Assembly (NCBI GenBank): GCA_016718565.1
Contig: JADKCZ010000001.1
Coordinates: 372,001-436,000 of the forward strand
DNA from: Anaeromyxobacter sp.
GTDB lineage: Bacteria; Myxococcota; Myxococcia; Myxococcales; Anaeromyxobacteraceae
Direction of reading: 5' to 3'
Length of the DNA stretch: 64,000 nt
The notes beneath the pieces were generated by a model that saw only the letters and a list, made by a program, of their open reading frames with translations, had not been told where the DNA came from and made no database searches. Positions 1-7,013 of the stretch are shown in pieces. The stretch's first letter is position 1. Each line of letters starts with the position of its first letter. The translations under genes were made by a program, and so were the position numbers.

Positions 1-2
1 CG

Positions 3-1103
3 CAGACGCTCGACGTGCACGGGCTCTGCATGATCACCGGGTCGCACAACCCGCCCGAGTACAACGGGATGAAGATCGGGGTGGGCAAGACCACCCTCTA
101 CGGCGAGGCCATCCAGGAGATCCTGCGGCTGGTGCTGAAGGGCGAGTTCGCCAGCGGCGCCGGGACCTTGACCACCCACGACATCGTCACGCCCTACCAG
201 GACTACGTGGCGGAGAACCTGCGGCTGGGGGCCCGCCGGCTCAAGGTGGTGGTGGACGCCGGCAACGGCACCGGCGGCGTGGCGGTGCCCATCTTCGAGC
301 GGCTGGGCCTGGAGGTGGTGCCGCTGTTCCTGGAGCCGGACGGCCGCTTCCCCAACCACCACCCGGATCCCACGGTGGAGCAGAACCTGGCGCAGCTGAA
401 GCAGAAGGTGCTGGAGACCCGGGCCGACCTGGGCATCGCCTACGACGGCGACTCGGACCGGGTGGGGGCGGTGGACGAGCGGGGGCAGGTGCTGTGGGGC
501 GACCAGCTCATGATCCTCTTCTCCCGCGCCATCCTGAAGGAGCGCCCGGGGGCGGCCATCGTGGGCGAGGTGAAGTGCTCCTTCACGCTCTACGACGACA
601 TCCGGGCTCGCGGCGGCCGGCCCATCATGTGGAAGGCCGGCCACTCGCTCATCAAGGCCAAGATGAAGGAGGAGCACGCCGAGCTGGCCGGCGAGATGAG
701 CGGCCACATCTTCTTCGGCCACCGCTGGCTGGGCTTCGACGACGGCATCTACGCCTCGGGGCGGCTGCTGGAGCTGCTCTCCCACACCGCGGCGCCCCTC
801 TCGAGCCTGCTGGCCGACGTGCCGAAGACCTTCTCCACCCCGGAGCTGCGGGTGGACTGCCCGGAGGCGCTCAAGTTCGAGCTGGTGAAGCGGGCCCAGG
901 CCTTCTTCTCGGCCCGCTACCAGGCCATCACGGTGGACGGGGTGCGGGTGGTCTTCCCCGACGGCTGGGGGCTGGTGCGCGCCTCCAACACGCAGCCCAT
1001 CCTGGTGCTGCGCTTCGAGGCCACCACCCAGGCCCGCCTCGCCGAGATCCGGGCGCTGGTGGAGGCCGAGGTGACCCGCCTCCTGGCCGAGCTGGGCGCC
1101 TGA
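3..1103 (+). CDS. Phosphomannomutase/phosphoglucomutase, 5' end cut by the window
   Basis: Alpha-D-phosphohexomutase that moves the phosphate between C1 and C6 of mannose or glucose phosphate, feeding nucleotide-sugar and polysaccharide synthesis in the cytoplasm. The gene runs in from the left edge; the first complete codon is at 3. Seen directly: the active-site loop ITGSHNP with the phospho-serine codon at 42-44, the metal-binding loop YDGDSDR about 145 residues in, the sugar-binding GEMSGH loop, and the C-terminal phosphate-binding signature RASNTQP. Only the N-terminal part of domain 1 is missing. A ROK glucokinase starts 46 bases downstream on the same strand, so the two probably handle glucose-6-phosphate together. 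Specificity for mannose or glucose cannot be decided by eye. Confidence 0.93.
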   Translation, partial: QTLDVHGLCMITGSHNPPEYNGMKIGVGKTTLYGEAIQEILRLVLKGEFASGAGTLTTHDIVTPYQDYVAENLRLGARRLKVVVDAGNGTGGVAVPIFERLGLEVVPLFLEPDGRFPNHHPDPTVEQNLAQLKQKVLETRADLGIAYDGDSDRVGAVDERGQVLWGDQLMILFSRAILKERPGAAIVGEVKCSFTLYDDIRARGGRPIMWKAGHSLIKAKMKEEHAELAGEMSGHIFFGHRWLGFDDGIYASGRLLELLSHTAAPLSSLLADVPKTFSTPELRVDCPEALKFELVKRAQAFFSARYQAITVDGVRVVFPDGWGLVRASNTQPILVLRFEATTQARLAEIRALVEAEVTRLLAELGA

Positions 1104-1149
1104 TGGCGGCGCCTGGCGCGACCCTCGACCAGGGGACAGGGGCGGCGCC

Positions 1150-2121
1150 GTGACCGCCCGCCTCCGGCTGGGCGTGGACCTGGGCGGCACCAACGCCCGC
1201 GCCGCGCTGGTGGATCAGGCCACCGGCGAGGTGGTGGCCTCCCACAAGCTGCGGCACCAGGAGCGGGAGCCGGCGGCGGTGGCCCGCACCGTGGCGGCCG
1301 CCGTGGCGGAGGCGGCCCGGCAGGCCGGCGTGGCGGTGGCGGCGCTGGGCGGGGCCGGCGTGGGCGTGGCCGGGCAGTGCCTGGGCAGCACCGGCGTGGT
1401 CCTGAACGCGCCCAACCTCGGCTGGCGGGAGGTGGCCTTCGGCGCGCTCCTGGCCGCCGAGCTCCGGCTGCCGGTGCGCATCGCCAACGACCTCTCGGTG
1501 GCGGCCTGGGGTGAGCGGGCCTTCGGCGCGGCGCGCGGGGTGGACGACGCGGTGCTGGCCTTCGTCGGCTCCGGCGTGGGGGCCGGCCTCATCCTGGGCG
1601 GGCGGCTGCACGACGGCGCCAGCGGGGTGGCCGGCGAGCTGGGCCACATCAAGGTGGCGCCGCGCGGCGCCGCGCCGCGCCAGTGCGGCTGCGGCGAGTG
1701 GGGCTGCCTCGAGGCCTACGTCGGCGGCATGAACCTGGCCGCGCGCGTGCGGGAGGACCTGGCGGAGGGGAAGGGGGCGGCCGTGCTGGCCGCCGCCGGC
1801 GGTGATCCCTCCAAGGTGTCGGCCTCGGCGGTGGAGGCCGCCTACACCGGCGGCGACCCCTACGCGCGCGAGCTGTGGTCCGAGGCCGGCGAGCTGCTCG
1901 GCACCGCGCTCGCCAACCTGTGCACCCTGCTCAACCCGGCGCGCCTGGTGCTGGGCGGCGGGGTGCTGCTGGGCTGCCCCCACCTGCTGCGTATTTCGCA
2001 CGCCCACCTGCACGATCGCACGCTGCGGGCGGCGCGCGGCGCCCTGGTGGTGGTGCCGGCCGGGCTGGGCGACGACGCCGGCGTGGTGGGCGCGGCGCTG
2101 CTCGGTCCCGGGGTCTGCTGA
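1150..2121 (+). CDS. ROK-family glucokinase
   Basis: Predicted cytoplasmic sugar kinase (323 residues) that phosphorylates glucose at C6 with ATP. The N-terminal phosphate loop DLGGTNARAALVD and the ROK zinc motif CGCGEWGCLEAYVGG (about residues 179-193) are both visible, as is the substrate-side GELGHIKV segment. It starts with GTG; there is no DNA-binding N-terminal extension, so it is an enzyme rather than a NagC-type repressor. It lies directly behind the phosphohexomutase gene. Other ROK hexokinase substrates (mannose, N-acetylmannosamine) remain possible. Confidence 0.9.
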   Translation: MTARLRLGVDLGGTNARAALVDQATGEVVASHKLRHQEREPAAVARTVAAAVAEAARQAGVAVAALGGAGVGVAGQCLGSTGVVLNAPNLGWREVAFGALLAAELRLPVRIANDLSVAAWGERAFGAARGVDDAVLAFVGSGVGAGLILGGRLHDGASGVAGELGHIKVAPRGAAPRQCGCGEWGCLEAYVGGMNLAARVREDLAEGKGAAVLAAAGGDPSKVSASAVEAAYTGGDPYARELWSEAGELLGTALANLCTLLNPARLVLGGGVLLGCPHLLRISHAHLHDRTLRAARGALVVVPAGLGDDAGVVGAALLGPGVC

Positions 2122-2135
2122 CCCATACGAGCAGT

Positions 2136-2206
2136 GATCCGAACGGCGCGATCCGATCACCCATCGTGAAAATCCGGGTTCACGGGGAGCCATACCCGTT
2201 CGGATC
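2136..2206. repeat. Perfect 11-bp inverted repeat in the leader region
   Basis: Arms GATCCGAACGG (2136-2146) and CCGTTCGGATC (2196-2206) are perfect reverse complements separated by 49 bases. The spacer holds a smaller palindrome, GTGAA/TTCAC (2166-2170 and 2179-2183). They lie 50-120 bases upstream of the predicted -35 box. They could be a two-site operator, or the end of a transcript from the glucokinase gene; no T-tract follows, which argues against a simple terminator. Confidence 0.45.
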
Positions 2207-2254
2207 GTGCGGCGGGGCAGGCGATCCACGCGATCACTTTTCTGTTGCGGTTCC

Positions 2255-2282
2255 TTGACGGGATCGATCCGGCATTGATAAC
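2255..2282 (+). promoter_or_regulatory. Predicted sigma-70 promoter for the lysine-rich ORF
   Basis: TTGACG (2255-2260, five of six consensus positions) and GATAAC (2277-2282, four of six) are separated by 16 bases. This is among the most A+T-rich stretches of the window and lies about 65 bases upstream of the 22-codon ORF. It is a sequence-match prediction only. Confidence 0.55.
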
Positions 2283-2346
2283 GTGCGCGCACATTGTCCA
2301 TTCCGAAGTCCTTACGAAGTGAATGGACGTTCCGAGGAGGGAACAC

Positions 2347-2415
2347 ATGGCTGCCAAGAAGACCGCGAAGAAGGTTGTGAAGAAGGCTGCGAAGAAGGCC
2401 GCGAAGAAGAAGTAG
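2347..2415 (+). CDS. 22-residue lysine-rich peptide (histone H1-like or leader peptide)
   Basis: A very short ORF, ATG to TAG, whose product is eleven lysines in 22 residues arranged as AAKK/TAKK/VVKK blocks ending KKK; every lysine codon is AAG. It has a strong ribosome-binding site (GAGGAGGGA, 2334-2342), its own predicted promoter and a hairpin terminator 24 bases after the stop, so it looks like a real transcription unit. Two readings are possible. It may be a tiny nucleoid-binding peptide resembling the lysine/alanine tails of histone H1. Or it may be a leader peptide whose translation controls the terminator ahead of the RqcH-type gene at 2555. No family can be assigned. Confidence 0.6.
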   Translation: MAAKKTAKKVVKKAAKKAAKKK

Positions 2416-2439
2416 TTGGCCTTTGCAGCACGCTGTGCC

Positions 2440-2469
2440 GCGGCCGCCTTCGGGCGGCCGCAGCCTTTT
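2440..2469 (+). terminator. Rho-independent terminator with UUCG tetraloop
   Basis: Stem GCGGCCGCC (2440-2448) pairs perfectly with GGCGGCCGC (2453-2461) around a TTCG loop, an exceptionally stable tetraloop in RNA, followed by AGCC and a four-T run. It sits between the lysine-rich ORF and the RqcH-type gene and should stop most transcripts from the promoter at 2255 unless relieved. Confidence 0.8.
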
Positions 2470-2554
2470 GTGGGCCCGGATCTCGCTGGTGGCAGGGCCT
2501 CTCGAGGCGGTCGCACCCGCCGTGTCGGCCGACCAGCGCACCCCGAGGAGCCCC

Positions 2555-4096
2555 GTGTCCCTCTCCACCGACGAGCTCGACCTGCTGCTCTCCGAGCTCG
2601 CGCCGCTGTGCGGCGCCCGGGTGGACGCGGTGCGGTGCCACGCCGAGCGGGCCCTCACCCTCGAGCTGCACGGGCGCGGCCGCGAGGCGCTGCTGCTCCT
2701 CTCCGCCGAGGCCGACGCCACCCGCCTGCACGTGGCGACGGCCCGCCCGCCCCAGCCGGAGACCCCCTTCGGCTGGCAGGGGCTGCTGCGGCGCGAGCTG
2801 GAGGGCGCGCGGCTGGCCGGCCTGGCCCGCTGGCCGGGCGACCGGGTGGTGGCGCTCACCTTCGAGCGGGCGGCCGGCCCGGCGGTGCTGGTGGCCGAGC
2901 TGACCGGCCGCCACGGCAACCTCTTCCTGCTCGACGCCGAGGGGACCATCCGCGCCAGCGCCGGCCGGAACCTCTCCACGCGGCGCGAGCTCGTCCCGGG
3001 AAAGCGGTACGTGGCGCCCGAGCACCCCTCACCCCGGCCCTCTCCCCAGGGGGGAGAGGGAGGGGTGGCTTCGAGCCCTCGCCCTCAGCGGTTCGCCGAC
3101 GAGCTCGCGGTCCCCTCACCCCGGCCCTCTCCCCGGGGGGGAGAGGGAGAAGGAGCCCCGTTCCCCTTGTCGGCGGCCGTCGAGCGCCACTACCTGGCGC
3201 AGGAGGAGGCCCGCGCCCTGGCCGAGGCGCGCAAGCGGCTGCGCGAGCCGGCCCGGGCGGCCCTGGCCCGCGGCCGCCGGGCCCTCGAGAAGCTGGCCGA
3301 CGAGGCGGCGCGGGTGCCGGCGGCGGAGGGCGACCGGCGGCTGGGCGACCTCCTCAAGGCCCACCTGCACGCCGTCAAGCGGGGCCAGCACGAGGTGGAG
3401 GTCACCGAGTGGACCGAGGAGGGGCCGCGCCAGGTGGTGGTGCCCCTCGACCCGGCCCTGGGGCCAAAGGAGAACCTGGAGCGGCTCTACAGGCGCTTCC
3501 GGCGCATCACCGAGAGCGCCGCCCGGGTGCAGGCGCGCCTGGCCGAGGTGCAGGCCCGGGACGCCGCCCTGGTGGCGCTGCTGGCGGCCGTGGACGCGGC
3601 CAGCGTCGACGCCCTGCCGCGGCTGGAGCGCCAGGCCCGCGCCATGGGGGCCGGCCCGCGCCCGGCGCCCCGGCCGCGCCGGCGCGACGACCAGCCGGCG
3701 CCGCCCTACCGCGCCTTCCGGTCGGCGGCCGGCCTGCCCATCCTGGTGGGGCGCGGCGCCGCCGAGAACGACCAGCTGACCCGCCGGGTGGCGCGCGGCA
3801 ACGACCTGTGGCTGCACGCCCGCGGCCTGGCCGGCGCCCACGTGGTGGTGCGGCTCGGCAAGGCGGCCCCCGACCAGGAGACCTTCCTGGACGCGGCCCA
3901 CCTGGCGGTCCACTTCTCCGACGGCCGCGGCGAGCCGCAGGTGGAGGTGGCCGCCACCCGGGTGAAGCACGTCAAGAAGGCCAGGGGGGCGGCGCCCGGC
4001 GCGGTCACCTACAGCCAGGAGCGGGTGGTGCTGCTGCGCCTGGAGCCGGCGCGCCTGGCCCGGCTGCTGGCCGAGGAAGAGGCCAGCCAGGCTTGA
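2555..4096 (+). CDS. RqcH/FbpA-type NFACT protein (ribosome quality control)
   Basis: Member of the NFACT (fibronectin-binding-protein A) family. In studied bacteria these proteins bind obstructed 50S subunits carrying peptidyl-tRNA and add C-terminal alanine tails that target the stalled product for proteolysis. The GTG start at 2555 is set by a GAGGAG site four bases upstream and gives 513 residues. An NFACT-N region occupies the first half, a charged coiled coil with LAEARKRL- and RRALEKLADEA-type heptads the middle, and an NFACT-R domain about residues 386-505, with NDLWLHARGLAGAHVVV clearly visible. Oddity: residues about 157-207 are a low-complexity PSPRPSP-type segment created by two palindromic repeat copies inserted in frame just before the coiled coil. 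The upstream lysine-rich ORF and terminator may regulate it. Confidence 0.88.
   Translation: MSLSTDELDLLLSELAPLCGARVDAVRCHAERALTLELHGRGREALLLLSAEADATRLHVATARPPQPETPFGWQGLLRRELEGARLAGLARWPGDRVVALTFERAAGPAVLVAELTGRHGNLFLLDAEGTIRASAGRNLSTRRELVPGKRYVAPEHPSPRPSPQGGEGGVASSPRPQRFADELAVPSPRPSPRGGEGEGAPFPLSAAVERHYLAQEEARALAEARKRLREPARAALARGRRALEKLADEAARVPAAEGDRRLGDLLKAHLHAVKRGQHEVEVTEWTEEGPRQVVVPLDPALGPKENLERLYRRFRRITESAARVQARLAEVQARDAALVALLAAVDAASVDALPRLERQARAMGAGPRPAPRPRRRDDQPAPPYRAFRSAAGLPILVGRGAAENDQLTRRVARGNDLWLHARGLAGAHVVVRLGKAAPDQETFLDAAHLAVHFSDGRGEPQVEVAATRVKHVKKARGAAPGAVTYSQERVVLLRLEPARLARLLAEEEASQA
3025..3062 (+). repeat. REP-like palindrome, family 1, copy 1 (inside the RqcH-type gene)
   Basis: CCCCTCACCCCGGCCCTCTCCCC-type element: stem CCCTCTCCCC and GGGGAGAGGG around a three-base loop. 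The same core recurs at 3112, 23899, 24029 and 27547. Here it is read through in frame as HPSPRPSPQGGEGG. Confidence 0.9.
3112..3148 (+). repeat. REP-like palindrome, family 1, copy 2 (inside the RqcH-type gene)
   Basis: Second in-frame copy 87 bases after the first, same orientation, again a 10-bp perfect stem (CCCTCTCCCC/GGGGAGAGGG). It is translated as PSPRPSPRGGEGE. The segment between the two copies is unrelated to the element and also low in complexity. Confidence 0.9.
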
Positions 4097-4131
4097 ACCG
4101 CGCCCCGGGGGGCCAATAGGATCGCCCCCAC

Positions 4132-4941
4132 GTGCCGACCCGCCAGGCCAGCCGCCAGCTCGACCTCTTCGACGCCCGCCAGCTCGCCCGCGAGGCGCGG
4201 CTCCTGGTGGCGCGCCGGGTGGCCGACGAGATCGCCCTCCACCTGGGCGAGCGGGTGCGGCTCACGGTGCACGACAACCGCTCCACCATGGTCTCCTTCC
4301 GGCGGGCCGGCGGCGGGGTCCACTACCGGGTGCACCACATGTTCCTGGAGGCGCCGGCCGCGGTGGTCCAGGCCCTGGCCCACTTCGCCGGCCCGCCGGC
4401 CGTCGCCCCGGGCGCGCCGCCCGCCGCCGGGGCCGGGCGCCGCGGGGGGCGCGGCGCGGCGGCGCGGCGGCGCGAGGCCGGACGCCACATCGACGCCTTC
4501 GTGCGGGCCCGGCGCGACCGCATCGGCGCGCCGCGGGTGGGCCGGCTGCAGCCGCGCGGGCGGGCCCACGACCTGCAGGCCATCTTCGACCGGCTCAACG
4601 CCGCCGAGTTCGACGGCGCCATAGAGGCCCGCATCGGCTGGGGGGCGGTGCGGACCGGCCGGCGGCGCCGCACCGTCAAGACCGGCGTCTACCTGCACGA
4701 CGCCCGCGTCATCCGCATCCACCCCACGCTGGACCGGCCGGAGGTGCCCGAGTTCTACGTGGCGGCGGTGGTCTTCCACGAGATGCTCCACCAGGCGGTG
4801 CCGGCGCGCGAGGTGGGCGGCCGGCGGGTGGTGCACGGCCGCGAGTTCAAGGCGCGCGAGCGCGCCTACGTCGATCACCAGCGGGCCCACGCCTGGGAGG
4901 TGCGCCACCTCGGGCTGCTCCTCTCCTCGCCCGACGCGTGA
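4132..4941 (+). CDS. SprT-like zinc metalloprotease domain protein
   Basis: Protein of 269 residues with the zincin motif HEMLH (His216, Glu217, His220) and a likely third zinc ligand His235 in the downstream HGREFKARE segment, the arrangement of SprT/Spartan-like proteases. The GTG start at 4132 follows the NFACT gene by 35 bases. The N-terminal third contains an RLTVHDNRSTMVSF strand-rich segment that looks like a degenerate SprT accessory region, joined by an Ala/Gly/Arg-rich linker. No signal peptide is seen, so it is probably cytoplasmic. Spartan relatives cut DNA-protein crosslinks; whether this one does is unknown. Confidence 0.8.
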   Translation: MPTRQASRQLDLFDARQLAREARLLVARRVADEIALHLGERVRLTVHDNRSTMVSFRRAGGGVHYRVHHMFLEAPAAVVQALAHFAGPPAVAPGAPPAAGAGRRGGRGAAARRREAGRHIDAFVRARRDRIGAPRVGRLQPRGRAHDLQAIFDRLNAAEFDGAIEARIGWGAVRTGRRRRTVKTGVYLHDARVIRIHPTLDRPEVPEFYVAAVVFHEMLHQAVPAREVGGRRVVHGREFKARERAYVDHQRAHAWEVRHLGLLLSSPDA

Positions 4942-5004
4942 GCCGCCCGCTCCGGGCGCCTGGGGTGCGGCGCCCGCCCCGGCCCTGTGACATCATCCGG
5001 CCAC

Positions 5005-7011
5005 ATGCCCCGGCCCACCCCGCGCCACGCCTCCTCCCGGCCCGCCCCGGCCGGCCGCCTCGCGGCGCTGGCGCTGCTGCTCGGGCTGGCCGGGCCGGCC
5101 GCGGGCTGCCTGACGGCGCGCGGCACCCCCGACGAGCCGGTGGTGATCTCCTTCCACCTGGAGGGCGTCGAGGCGGTGGACGCGGGCCACCTGCGCAACC
5201 GGCTGGCCACCCAGCCCTCCGGCCGCTACCGCTGGAGCGACGCCTGGCGGCTCGACCCGGACGCCCTGGCCACCGACCGCAAGCGGGTGGAGGCCTACTA
5301 CCGCGAGCGCGGCTACTACCAGGCCAAGGTGGAGAAGGTGGACGTGATGCCGGCCGGCGAGGGGCGCGTCCGCATCGGCATGCGCATCGTCGAGGGGCCG
5401 CCGGTCAAGGTGGTCCGGCTCACCGTCACCGGCCTCGACGAGGCGCCCGAGGCCAGGAAGAAGGCCGGCCGGCTGGCCCTGCGCGAGGGGCAGGTCTTCA
5501 CCGAGGCGGCCTACGACGCGGCGCGCGCCGAGCTGGTGGGCGCGCTCTCGTCCACCGGCTACGCCGTCGCCACCGTGTCGCAGCAGGCGCGGGTGCTGCC
5601 GGAGGAGGGGACCGCCGAGGTCCGCTACGACGTCCTGCCGGGCCCGCGCTTCCGCTTCGGCCGCGTCTTCGTGGCCGGCACCGCGGCGGTGCCGCGCCAC
5701 CGCATCGCCGACCAGGCCGGCATCGAGATCCGGCAGGGCGACTGGTACGACGAGGCCCGCCTGGCGCGCGTCCAGACCCGGGTCTTCGACCTGGGCGTCT
5801 TCGCCGGGGTGCGGGTGAGCCGCGGCACGCCCGACCCGGAGACGCGCACCGTGCCGGTGGTGGTGGCGGTGCGCGAGGCCCCCTTCCGGACCGTGCGCGT
5901 CGGGCCCGGCCTCGGGTTCCAGGTGACCCGCTGGGAGGCGCAGGGCCTGGCCTCCTGGACCGATCGCAACTACTTCGGCGAGCTGCGCCGGGTGCAGGTG
6001 GACCTTCGGGCCGGCTACGCCTGGATCCCCAGCCCGTTCCAGCGCAAGCGCGAGGGGGTGGTGGGGCTGCTCGGCCTGGAGTTCTCGCAGCCCGGCGCCC
6101 TGACCCGCCGGGTGGACGCCTCGGTGCGTGTGGAGCTGGAGAAGAGCCTGGAGGAGGCCTACGGCTTCTACTCGGAGCGGCTGCGGCTGAGCACGCCCAT
6201 CCGGGTGGCACCGCGCTGGAGCTTCGTGCCGAGCTACAACCTCGAGGTCTACCAGCTGCAGGACCTGGTGCTCGACGCGGGGGCGCCGCCGGTGCAGTTC
6301 CGGAACTGCCCCGGCGACGTCTGCCTGCTCTCCTACCTGGAGCAGCGGCTCTCCTACGACCGGCGCGACGACCCCATCACGACCACCCGGGGCTTCTACG
6401 CCGCCATCTCGGTGCAGGAGGGGTTCCACCTGGCGGGCGCCGGCTACACCTACCTGCGGTTCCTGCCCGAGGTGCGCGGCTACCTGCCGCTGGGCCAGAG
6501 CACCGTGCTGGCGGCGCGGGTCCGGGTCGGCGCGCTCATCCCCCTCGGTGAGCCGGAGGCGGCGCCGGTGGTGGCGCTCTTCACCTCCGGCGGGCCGCTC
6601 AACATGCGCGGCTACGGCACCCAGCGGCTCTCGCCCATGACCTACCAGGACTCGCTGTGGGTCCCCACCGGGGGCAACGGCCTGCTCGACGGCTCGCTGG
6701 AGCTGCGCACCCCCATCTCGGGCAACCTGGGCGGCGCCCTCTTCGTCGACGCCGGCAACGTCTCAGGCGCCTCCGCGCTGCCCACCGAGTACCAGCGCGC
6801 CCTGGACGTCAGCCAGCTGCAGCTGGCGGGCGGCCTCGGCATCCGCTACGCCACGCCCTTCGGCCCGCTCCGGGTGGACGTGGCCATGCGGGTGCCCACC
6901 GACTGGAGCGCCGGCGTCCCGTTCGCCCACCGCTTCCCGACCGTGCCCGGCGGCTCCGGCCACCGCGAGCCCATCGCCGCCCTGCACCTCTCGCTCGGGG
7001 AGGCCTTCTAG
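5005..7011 (+). CDS. TamA/BamA-like outer-membrane assembly protein (Omp85 family)
   Basis: Predicted outer-membrane protein of 668 residues, with POTRA-like repeats in roughly the first half (segments such as VEAYYRERGYYQAKVEKVDV, typical of POTRA domains) and a C-terminal 16-strand-type barrel containing GGPLNMRGYGTQRLSP, which fits the conserved lid-lock RGF/RGY loop. The protein ends in phenylalanine, as outer-membrane barrels do. The ATG at 5005 is preferred over GTG 4987 because it puts the signal sequence at the N-terminus. That signal ends in GPAAGC, a possible lipobox, which would be unusual for this family. It is followed two bases later by the TamB-like gene, so the pair probably forms the translocation and assembly module linking inner and outer membranes. 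Confidence 0.88.
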   Translation: MPRPTPRHASSRPAPAGRLAALALLLGLAGPAAGCLTARGTPDEPVVISFHLEGVEAVDAGHLRNRLATQPSGRYRWSDAWRLDPDALATDRKRVEAYYRERGYYQAKVEKVDVMPAGEGRVRIGMRIVEGPPVKVVRLTVTGLDEAPEARKKAGRLALREGQVFTEAAYDAARAELVGALSSTGYAVATVSQQARVLPEEGTAEVRYDVLPGPRFRFGRVFVAGTAAVPRHRIADQAGIEIRQGDWYDEARLARVQTRVFDLGVFAGVRVSRGTPDPETRTVPVVVAVREAPFRTVRVGPGLGFQVTRWEAQGLASWTDRNYFGELRRVQVDLRAGYAWIPSPFQRKREGVVGLLGLEFSQPGALTRRVDASVRVELEKSLEEAYGFYSERLRLSTPIRVAPRWSFVPSYNLEVYQLQDLVLDAGAPPVQFRNCPGDVCLLSYLEQRLSYDRRDDPITTTRGFYAAISVQEGFHLAGAGYTYLRFLPEVRGYLPLGQSTVLAARVRVGALIPLGEPEAAPVVALFTSGGPLNMRGYGTQRLSPMTYQDSLWVPTGGNGLLDGSLELRTPISGNLGGALFVDAGNVSGASALPTEYQRALDVSQLQLAGGLGIRYATPFGPLRVDVAMRVPTDWSAGVPFAHRFPTVPGGSGHREPIAALHLSLGEAF

Positions 7012-7013
7012 CC

